Translations under genes and position numbers: made by a program
Shown: positions 25,986-32,449 of the stretch, piece after piece
Position numbering within the stretch: position 1 is the stretch's first letter
Layout: the number at the start of each line of letters is the position of its first letter
Notes under the pieces: generated by a model
Databases searched by the model: none
What the model was told of the DNA's origin: nothing
Seen by the model: only the letters and a program-made list of their open reading frames with translations
Source: Candidatus Cloacimonadota bacterium
GTDB lineage: Bacteria; Cloacimonadota; Cloacimonadia; Cloacimonadales; Cloacimonadaceae
Direction of reading: 5' to 3'
DNA: 39,290 nucleotides
Assembly: GCA_028695495.1 (NCBI GenBank)
Contig: JAQVIX010000015.1
Location: forward strand, 1 to 39,290

Positions 25986-27116
25986 ATGATAATAAACCCC
26001 AACCCCGAACAAGAAAAGGTAAGGGAGATTTACCCCGATGAGCTGGATTATGCCAAGCGCGATGAAAACAAAAGCAATAAAGATAAACGCCGGACTCCGC
26101 AGATGAAACGCATCCGCCCCATTATATTGATGCTGGCGCTAATACTGCTAATAGTAGTAAATATCGAGGCAAAAATAGAGGGCGAACTGAGCTTGGGCAT
26201 GAATTATACGGATAATGTGTTTCAGCTTTCGGATTACGATTTTGCACGATTTAAGGCAGAGCATCCCAATCTGGATTATGTAAAAACCACGGATGATCTA
26301 AAGCTGAGCACCACGGTGGATATCGCCTATCCCATCCATTACAAATGGTGGAAGTTTACGCCCAGTGTATCTGGCACCCTTAGCCAAAACATGAGCAATA
26401 CGGATAAACGCCGTATGGATTCCACCCTGCGCCTGAAGGTGGATAGATACTATTGGAGTGTGCATACCCTGTATTCTTACCATCCTTATGTATATTACCG
26501 CCACTATGTGGATAGCGATGGCAGCGGGAGGCTGGAAAAATATTCTTACGCTTATGACCTCTATCGGGCGGAGCTTCAGGTGCGTCCGGTGGAGGATTTG
26601 CTGATTTTTGGTAATATCCGCTATGAGGATCAGTATTACAATGAACACTTTCAGGAAGCTGATGGTAATGCCCTTACTACCGAGCTGGGGGCGCGCTACA
26701 GCTTTCCCACCTTTAGCCTGAAAGCCGCTTATGCCTACAAGGAGTTCGATAATACCGGCTATAAAAAGCTGAGTGCGGCAAACGGCAGCTACGAGAGCGA
26801 TATTTACCGCTTCAGCCTGCGCGGCAAGCAAATGCCCCTCAAAGGCGAGAGCATCAAACAGCAAAGCTGGCAGCCTTATCTCGACCTGCGTTTTGAGAAT
26901 AGATTCTATCAGGCAGATGATGCCTGGAATGGCGGTAGAACTTACGATATCCTCAAGGTAAATAGTGGTTTTGATATCAAGCTGGCGCCAAATTGGAAAT
27001 TATCTCTTGACTATAGCCATGGTTTTAGAAATGTAGATTCACCAAACGAAAGCGTGGTAAGACTAAAAGAATATATCGAAAATAGCTTCTCCGCTTTTGT
27101 AAAACATAAGTTTTGA
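25986..27116 (+). CDS. Predicted outer-membrane beta-barrel protein in the pgs cluster
   Basis: 376 residues. After the hydrophobic segment MKRIRPIILMLALILLIVVNIEA (residues 40-62) the protein is a run of aromatic-rich amphipathic strands with turns (LSLGMNYTDNVFQLS, YRAELQVRPVEDLLIFGNIRYEDQYY, WKLSLDYSHGFRNV) and ends in FSAFVKHKF, a C-terminal aromatic as in outer-membrane barrels. AGAGG lies 7 bases before the ATG at 25986, so translation seems to begin there, giving an odd 39-residue charged extension before the signal sequence; a start at 26103 would give a normal signal peptide but has a weak ribosome site. No named family recognised. Candidate pore for polymer export. Confidence 0.75.
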   Translation: MIINPNPEQEKVREIYPDELDYAKRDENKSNKDKRRTPQMKRIRPIILMLALILLIVVNIEAKIEGELSLGMNYTDNVFQLSDYDFARFKAEHPNLDYVKTTDDLKLSTTVDIAYPIHYKWWKFTPSVSGTLSQNMSNTDKRRMDSTLRLKVDRYYWSVHTLYSYHPYVYYRHYVDSDGSGRLEKYSYAYDLYRAELQVRPVEDLLIFGNIRYEDQYYNEHFQEADGNALTTELGARYSFPTFSLKAAYAYKEFDNTGYKKLSAANGSYESDIYRFSLRGKQMPLKGESIKQQSWQPYLDLRFENRFYQADDAWNGGRTYDILKVNSGFDIKLAPNWKLSLDYSHGFRNVDSPNESVVRLKEYIENSFSAFVKHKF

Positions 27117-27131
27117 TGAATTGAGGTGAAA

Positions 27132-27443
27132 ATGCAGTTCAAACAGACAGATAATAAGAAGAGTATCAAAGAGTTTCTCGACCTCGTGGAAAACCACAAA
27201 GTAGATATTCGCCGCTACAAAAACCCCATCCTGGTATGGGCTGTGGATGAAGGCGTTTGCTACTATTCCTTTTGGGAAGAAGAGATCCTGCAACGTTTTG
27301 GCTTGGACAATGTAGATGGCTGGGACTTTGAGGAAGACGTGCTCTTTTGCCCGGATTGGGTGGTGGAAGAAGAAGAGGAAGAGGATTTCGACGACGAAGA
27401 CGACGACGAACTCTGCGCCTATTGCAAAAAAATACAAGAATGA
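27132..27443 (+). CDS. Small, very acidic CxxC protein, unknown function
   Basis: 103 residues. GAGG stands 5 bases before the ATG at 27132 (in-frame GTG at 27126 is less well placed). The first 75 residues look like an ordinary small globular domain (FKQTDNKKSIKEFLDLVENH, ILVWAVDEGVCYYSFWEEEIL). The C-terminus carries a run of about 18 residues that is almost all Glu/Asp, then LCAYCKKIQE with a CxxC pair. It overlaps gpsA by 4 nt (ATGA). Third-position bias and a good ribosome site argue that it is real. I do not recognise the family. Confidence 0.7.
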   Translation: MQFKQTDNKKSIKEFLDLVENHKVDIRRYKNPILVWAVDEGVCYYSFWEEEILQRFGLDNVDGWDFEEDVLFCPDWVVEEEEEEDFDDEDDDELCAYCKKIQE

Positions 27444-28453
27444 AGATCGGGGTTTTGGGCGGAGGCGGCTGGGGCTTGGCTCTGGCTGGTCTGCTGGCAG
27501 AAAACGGTCATTGTGTATTAGTATGGGAATATAATCCCGCGCATTACCAATTATTAAAAGAGAATCACGGTAATCCCACCCTGCTCAAAGGGGTGCGTTT
27601 GCCCGAAAGTGTAAGCTATACCAATAGCTTTTGTGATCTGGCAGAATACGAAAGCGATATCCTTCTGCTGGCTACCCCTTCGCAATTTATCCGTAGTGTA
27701 ATCAAAAGCATCCCGCCCACGCTAATCCCGCCCCTATTTGGCACTCCGCAGGCTATTGTAAATGTGGCAAAAGGCGTGGAAGAGCAGAGCCTTAAGACTA
27801 TTGACCAAATATTGGCAGAGCTTTTACCAGCCGAGTATCAGGGCAAACTCTGCGCTTTATCCGGTCCCAGCCACGCCGAGGAAGTAGCCCGCAAAATCCC
27901 TACCACGGTAGTAGTGGCAGCCAGCGATGAGAAGCTTTCGCTACTTTTGCAAGAGCTTTTTTCCAATGCCTATTTTAGGGTATATCGTTCCCAAGATATT
28001 ATCGGAGTGGAGATCGGCGGAGCGGTAAAGAATATCATCGCTATCGCCGCCGGCATCGTAGCCGGATTGGGTTTTGGAGATAATACCATGGGAGCGCTTT
28101 TAACCCGCGGCATTGTGGAGATTGGCAGATTTGGTAAAGCTATGGGCGCCCAAAGCGATACCTTTATGGGTCTTTCGGGTATTGGGGATCTCATTACCAC
28201 CGCCATTAGTCCGCATAGCCGCAATCGCCATGTAGGCTTTGAAATAGGTAGTGGCAAGAAGCTAAACGAGGTTATCGCATCCATGCCCATGGTAGCGGAA
28301 GGCGTGGCAACCACCCGCAGCGTATATCTTTTGGCGCAAAAGCTGGGGGTAGAGATGCCCATCGTAGAACAGGTGTATTTGGTACTCTATCAGGATAAAG
28401 AACCGCTTCAAGCCATCAAAGACCTCATGCTTCGGGATTTGAAGGCAGAATAG
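27440..28453 (+). CDS. gpsA: Glycerol-3-phosphate dehydrogenase [NAD(P)+]
   Basis: Reduces dihydroxyacetone phosphate to sn-glycerol-3-phosphate for phospholipid synthesis. 337 residues. Rossmann motif GVLGGGGWGLALAG at the N-terminus, ALSGPSHAEEVARKIPT, the catalytic-lysine region IGGAVKNIIAIAAGIVAGLGFGDNTMGALLTRGIVEI, and GLSGIGDLITT. The frame is open upstream, but that extension is a poly-arginine shadow of the acidic gene; the ATG at 27440 overlaps that gene's stop and no separate ribosome site is seen, so translation is probably coupled. Confidence 0.95.
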   Translation: MKIGVLGGGGWGLALAGLLAENGHCVLVWEYNPAHYQLLKENHGNPTLLKGVRLPESVSYTNSFCDLAEYESDILLLATPSQFIRSVIKSIPPTLIPPLFGTPQAIVNVAKGVEEQSLKTIDQILAELLPAEYQGKLCALSGPSHAEEVARKIPTTVVVAASDEKLSLLLQELFSNAYFRVYRSQDIIGVEIGGAVKNIIAIAAGIVAGLGFGDNTMGALLTRGIVEIGRFGKAMGAQSDTFMGLSGIGDLITTAISPHSRNRHVGFEIGSGKKLNEVIASMPMVAEGVATTRSVYLLAQKLGVEMPIVEQVYLVLYQDKEPLQAIKDLMLRDLKAE

Positions 28454-28632
28454 TTTTTCATTTATTTATACTGATCCCATTGGCTTAGCATTTAATCGCT
28501 TATTTCCCCTGCTGCTTTGTGCTTTTGTATTAGAAAGGCAAATGTAGCTATCGCGTAAAGACCAAAAAGCCTTTTTTCTTGACAAATATCGCGTATTCAA
28601 ATACTAAGACTTAAAGTATAAAGTGAGATATT
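28454..28632. promoter_or_regulatory. Intergenic region with likely promoter for the acylphosphatase operon
   Basis: TTGACA at 28579-28584 is followed after 17 bases by TACTAA at 28602-28607. The -35 box is perfect and the spacing ideal; the -10 box is weak. It would drive the seven-gene plus-strand run that begins at 28633. No clear terminator for gpsA was seen. Confidence 0.45.
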
Positions 28633-28902
28633 ATGCCGCAATGGGAGATAACAGTATATGGTCGCGTCCAGGGCGTTGGCTTCCGCTATTTCGTGAAGCA
28701 AACAGCCCAGAAATGGAACGTAGAAGGTTTTGTAAAGAACCTTTACGACGGCTCGGTTTATGTCCTTGCCGTGGCAGATACCCAGGTTTTGGAAAGCTTT
28801 TGCCTGGAGCTGGAAAGGGGTAATACCTTTTCGCGGGTAAGAGATATCCAAATCTACAAAGAAGAAACAACGAAAAGATATCATGGTTTTGAAATTAGAT
28901 AA
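28633..28902 (+). CDS. acyP: Acylphosphatase
   Basis: 89-residue small enzyme hydrolysing the carboxyl-phosphate bond of acyl phosphates. The two catalytic residues are in place: R18 in GRVQGVGFRYFV and N36 in GFVKNLYDGSVYV. Normal length for the family. It overlaps the LysM/M23 gene by 20 nt. The ptb-like gene further along the same strand could make acyl phosphates, but a functional link is not demonstrated. Confidence 0.93.
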   Translation: MPQWEITVYGRVQGVGFRYFVKQTAQKWNVEGFVKNLYDGSVYVLAVADTQVLESFCLELERGNTFSRVRDIQIYKEETTKRYHGFEIR

Positions 28903-29998
28903 ACTTACCTGGCTGCTCTTAGCCATTTTGCTATTGCCGCTAATGGCTTTTGCGCAAGACCAGGTGCATATAGTAAAAAAAGGCGATACTCTTTATGCGC
29001 TTGGCATAAAGTACGGGGTTTCTGTCGCCCAAATCCAGCAATTGAACAATATGAGAGGCACAAACCTTTCTGTAGGGCAGCGCCTTGTTATCAAAAAGGG
29101 GGCGCCTCCGCCTGCGGCTTCCGAAAGCCGTGAAAGCGCTCCGGCACCCACTGTTACTCCCTCTGCCGATGAACTTTATACCGTAAAAAGGGGGGATAAC
29201 CTCTTTCAAATTGCCCGCGCACATGGGCTAAGCCTGCAAGAGCTATTGGATTTAAATAGCTATGACAATAGCTCGGTAAAGATCTTCCCTGGCACCCGCA
29301 TCCGCGTAAAAGAAGCTTCTGCCAGAACCGAAGCAGAGCTAAGTCCGGCTACAGATGCGGAACTACCGGTTATTAGCACAGCCGCCGAAGCGGATACTGT
29401 GGTAATAGAAAAGGTATATATCGTGCAGCCAAAGGATACCTTGTATAAGATAGCGCGGGAATACGACGTAAGTGTGGATGAGCTTAAACGCATCAATAGC
29501 CTTAGCTCCAATGATATCAAGGTGGGGCAGCGTATTTATATCAGCGGCAGTCCGCGAGCTGCAAACGCACCGGCAATCCGCCCCCCTATTACTGAAGAAG
29601 AACTACTCAAAATGGATAAGATTCGTGGCGACCTGATTATGCCCGTGGAAGCTAAAATCTTATCTGAATATGGGCTGCGAAATGGGCGCCCGCATAAGGG
29701 TATAGACCTGGGCGCCAAAACCGGAACGCCTATCTACGCCGTTTTGGATGGAACCGTGGTATATTCCGGAGTGCAAGGTGCTTATGGAAATGTGGTAGTA
29801 ATCGAGCATCCGGATTTTATCATGACGGTGTATGCGCATAATGAAAAGAACTTGGTAATCGTAGGTGATAAGGTTACCAAAGGACAGCAAATCGCTACCG
29901 TGGGCGCCACGGGCAATGCCACCGGTTCGCATTTGCACTTTGAGTATCGTATCAAGGGTAAGGCAATAAACCCTCGCAAGGTATTGCCGCTAAATTAA
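28883..29998 (+). CDS. LysM-M23 murein peptidase (NlpD-like)
   Basis: 371 residues, exported by a signal peptide (LLLAILLLPLMAFAQ). Three LysM domains bind peptidoglycan: about 29-71 (HIVKKGDTLYALGIKYGVS), 98-142 (YTVKRGDNLFQIARAHGLS) and 179-221 (YIVQPKDTLYKIAREYDVS). A LytM/M23 domain follows (253-365) with the zinc ligands HxxxD (H271, D275) and HLH (H350, H352) and YAH (H319). Unlike E. coli NlpD, whose site is degenerate, these ligands are intact, so it may cut murein cross-links itself. It is followed 10 nt later by a sigma-70 factor gene, recalling nlpD-rpoS order. Confidence 0.9.
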   Translation: MVLKLDKLTWLLLAILLLPLMAFAQDQVHIVKKGDTLYALGIKYGVSVAQIQQLNNMRGTNLSVGQRLVIKKGAPPPAASESRESAPAPTVTPSADELYTVKRGDNLFQIARAHGLSLQELLDLNSYDNSSVKIFPGTRIRVKEASARTEAELSPATDAELPVISTAAEADTVVIEKVYIVQPKDTLYKIAREYDVSVDELKRINSLSSNDIKVGQRIYISGSPRAANAPAIRPPITEEELLKMDKIRGDLIMPVEAKILSEYGLRNGRPHKGIDLGAKTGTPIYAVLDGTVVYSGVQGAYGNVVVIEHPDFIMTVYAHNEKNLVIVGDKVTKGQQIATVGATGNATGSHLHFEYRIKGKAINPRKVLPLN

Positions 29999-30008
29999 GG
30001 AGAACACT

Positions 30009-30902
30009 ATGGCAAGGAAGAGACCCAGAAGTGGTAGCAACGTCTTTCAAGACGAAGCATTGCAAGCATATTTGCAAGACATTTCAAAATTTGATAGTTT
30101 AAGTAAAGAAGAAGAATATGAACTGGGCATAAAAGCCAAAGAGGGGGATCAGGAGGCAATCAACCGCCTGATCCAATCCAACCTCAAGTTTGTAGCCAAA
30201 GTGGCTGCGAAATATCAGGGGCGCGGTCTATCCTTATCCGAACTCATCAGCGAGGGTAATATCGGTCTTATCCGCGCCATCGAGAAGTTTGATCCCTCCA
30301 AAGATGTAAAGCTTATCTCCTATGCTATCTGGTGGATCAAACAGCGTATTTTGCAGGCACTTTCCGAAAAGTCTTCCCTCATCCGCCTGCCTATGGGTAA
30401 GGCAAGCGAGGTAAACCGCATTCGTGCCACTCAGGAGCGGCATTTCAAAGAGACCGGCACCGAAGCCAGCATCGAAGAGATTGCCAGCAAAATGAATACT
30501 ACCGAGAAGGCAATTACCAGCGTAATGGACCGCACGCCCGATACCAGCTCCTATGACGACCTGATGTTTTCCAACGATTTTGATGATTTTAGCGCGCGCG
30601 ACATCATGGTGGACCCCACTGAGATGAGTCCGCAACAGCTTTACCGGCGGGAACGCCTTAGCGACCAAATCAATAATGCTTTGGATAAACTTGAAAAGCG
30701 GGAAGCGGATATTATCCGTAGCTATTTTGGGCTAAATGAGGATCGGGAAACCAAGAACTTTGCGCAAATAGCCGAAGTAATGGGGCTTTCCCGCGAACGT
30801 GTGCGCCAGATTCAAAAGGAAGCGCTCAAGAAAATAGTGGTGGAAATGCGCCCCGTAGAAGATAGCTTTGTAGATGAATTCTTAGATAAATACGATTATT
30901 AA
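30009..30902 (+). CDS. RNA polymerase sigma-70 factor (RpoD/RpoS type)
   Basis: 297 residues. Region 1.2 (DEALQAYLQDISKFDSLSKEEE), region 2 with RGLSLSELISEGNIGLIRAIEKFDPSKDVKLISYAIWWIKQRIL, region 3, and region 4 ending in FAQIAEVMGLSRERVRQIQKEALKKI. There is no long region 1.1, so it is either a short primary factor, as in some FCB bacteria whose RpoD is about this size, or an RpoS-like group 2 factor. AGGAG lies 6 bases before the ATG. Neighbours: LysM/M23 peptidase upstream, ptb-like gene downstream. Confidence 0.92.
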   Translation: MARKRPRSGSNVFQDEALQAYLQDISKFDSLSKEEEYELGIKAKEGDQEAINRLIQSNLKFVAKVAAKYQGRGLSLSELISEGNIGLIRAIEKFDPSKDVKLISYAIWWIKQRILQALSEKSSLIRLPMGKASEVNRIRATQERHFKETGTEASIEEIASKMNTTEKAITSVMDRTPDTSSYDDLMFSNDFDDFSARDIMVDPTEMSPQQLYRRERLSDQINNALDKLEKREADIIRSYFGLNEDRETKNFAQIAEVMGLSRERVRQIQKEALKKIVVEMRPVEDSFVDEFLDKYDY

Positions 30903-30915
30903 AGGAGTAATAGCC

Positions 30916-31817
30916 ATGTTCAAAGATTTTAACGAACTTATCAGCCATGTAAAAGAATCTCCCAAAGGCACTGTGGTATAGCCGCAGCACAAACCGAGAG
31001 TGTGCTTGATGCCGCCATCCTGGCAAAGCGCGAAAACCTGGCAGAGAGCCTTTTGGTGGGCGATAAAGCCGCTATCCTGAAATTGTTGGACAAAATGAGT
31101 CCAGACCTAATAGGAAGCTTTGAGATTATCGATACCGGCAATGATTTGCAAAAAGCTGCCAAAGTGGCAGTAGCCAGCGTGCGCGAAGGCAAAGCCCAGC
31201 TTATCCTCAAAGGCAAAACGGATACCTCCATGCTGCTCAAGGCGGTATTGGACAAAGAACATGGCTTGCGCAAAAGCGAGGTAATCTCAGACGTTTTGGC
31301 TTATGAACACCCCAGCGGATTGAAGCTGATGACCGATGGCGGAATCAATATCATGCCAGAGCTAAGCGAAAAGATCGCCATCGTAAAAAACGCCGTAGCC
31401 GTGGCGCATGCTCTGGATAATACCAATCCCAAGGTGGCATTGATCTCCGCCGTGGAAGCGGTAAATCCCAAAATGCCTTCAACGCTTGATGCTGCGCTTA
31501 TCTGCAAGATGAACCAGCGCGGGCAAATCTCCGGCTGTACCATCGAAGGTCCTTTGGCCTTTGATAATGCCGTGGATCTGGCTGCTGCAAAGCTGAAAGG
31601 CATTGAAAGTCCCGTGGGCGGCAATGCCGATATCTTCGTAGTGCCCAATATCGAAGCGGGCAATATCTTTGGTAAGATGCTTACTTACTATTGCCACTAT
31701 CGCGTAGCGCACGTGGTAATGGGCACCCATGCCCCCATCCTCATCCCCTCGCGGGCAGATGATGGCGAAACCAAGATGCTGTGCATGGCAATGGGTTTGG
31801 CAGCAATGCCCAAATGA
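30916..31817 (+). pseudogene. ptb: Phosphate butyryltransferase-like gene broken by a -1 frameshift
   Basis: The family swaps the CoA of an acyl-CoA for phosphate. Translation from the ATG at 30916 (AGGAG 8 bases upstream) gives MFKDFNELISHVKESPKGTVV and stops at TAG 30979-30981. The rest is intact in another frame from 30978: IAAAQTESVLDAAILAKREN through to MGLAAMPK, including LILKGKTDTSMLLKAVLD and VGGNADIFVVPNIEAGNIFGKML of the phosphotransacetylase/butyryltransferase family. One missing base near 30977 restores a full protein of about 300 residues. No homopolymer marks the site. The remainder is undamaged, so this is a very recent mutation or a sequencing/assembly error. A GTG at 31002 could start a truncated form but has no ribosome site. 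Confidence 0.85.
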
Positions 31818-32284
31818 AGCTGAAGATAATCCAGATAGGTAAAACCAAAGAGGCTTGGCTATCCGAAGCGCTGGCGGAATATCAGAAGCGGCTGAAACCC
31901 TATTGCGAAATACAATCTTTGCATCTCAAGGAGCGTAGCCTAAAAGAAGGGATTTCGCCCGCCAAGCTTAGAGATCTGGAATCCGAAGCGCTACTGGCAA
32001 AGCTAAGCCCGGATGATTATGTAATCGCTTTGGACGAAGCGGGAGATAGCCACTCTTCGCTTGAGTTTTCCCAGTATCTGATTAAACTATCTACTATAAA
32101 TAAAAACCTGGTCTTTGTGATAGGCGGAGCCTTTGGCTTGGGTGCTGCCCTTTTAGCGCGGGCAGATAAAATCCTTAGCCTCTCCCGGCTTACCTTTACG
32201 CATCAGATGGTGCGGCTGGTATTGGTAGAGCAAATCTACCGCGCCATGATGATCAAAGCCGGCAAGAAATACCACATAGAATAA
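31814..32284 (+). CDS. rlmH: 23S rRNA (pseudouridine1915-N3)-methyltransferase
   Basis: 156 residues, the usual RlmH length. This SPOUT enzyme methylates pseudouridine 1915 in helix 69 of 23S rRNA. Seen: MKLKIIQIGKTKEAWLSEALAEY at the start, YVIALDEAGDSHSSLEFS, the trefoil-knot SAM loop VFVIGGAFGLG, and LSLSRLTFTHQMVRLVLVEQIYRAMMIKAGKKYHIE. The ATG at 31814 overlaps the ptb stop (ATGA); the longer frame upstream is the end of ptb read in another frame. Confidence 0.95.
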   Translation: MKLKIIQIGKTKEAWLSEALAEYQKRLKPYCEIQSLHLKERSLKEGISPAKLRDLESEALLAKLSPDDYVIALDEAGDSHSSLEFSQYLIKLSTINKNLVFVIGGAFGLGAALLARADKILSLSRLTFTHQMVRLVLVEQIYRAMMIKAGKKYHIE

Positions 32285-32293
32285 AGAGGAACC

Positions 32294-32449
32294 ATGCTTT
32301 TAGCGAGTATAGCTACCACATACAACGTACAATATGCGCTCTGGCTGATGGGTCAGGGCATGCTGGGAATCTTCCTATTTATGGGAAGCTTCTATCTGCT
32401 TATCTACCTTTTGGAAAAGCTCTTTAAGCGCAAAGAGACGAAGCAATGA
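32294..32449 (+). CDS. 51-residue single-pass membrane protein, OadG-like
   Basis: Small gene between rlmH and the C25 peptidase. AGAGGA stands 3 bases before the ATG at 32294 and the stop overlaps the next start (ATGA), so the gene fits tightly in the operon. The protein has one long hydrophobic helix (about 15-40, LWLMGQGMLGIFLFMGSFYLL) followed by the basic tail EKLFKRKETKQ. That layout, with GMxGIF at the start of the helix, resembles the gamma subunit of sodium-pumping oxaloacetate/methylmalonyl-CoA decarboxylases, but no alpha or beta subunit is nearby. Function unproven. Confidence 0.6.
   Translation: MLLASIATTYNVQYALWLMGQGMLGIFLFMGSFYLLIYLLEKLFKRKETKQ

Noticed and set aside
27347-27439. 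Arginine-rich N-terminal extension of GpsA
   Set aside because: It is the Glu/Asp codon run of the upstream acidic gene read in another frame; GpsA proteins begin at MKIGVLGGGG.
30970-30985. Programmed ribosomal frameshift in the ptb-like gene
   Set aside because: No slippery heptamer, no adjacent stimulatory structure seen, and the family is not known for recoding; mutation or sequencing error is simpler.
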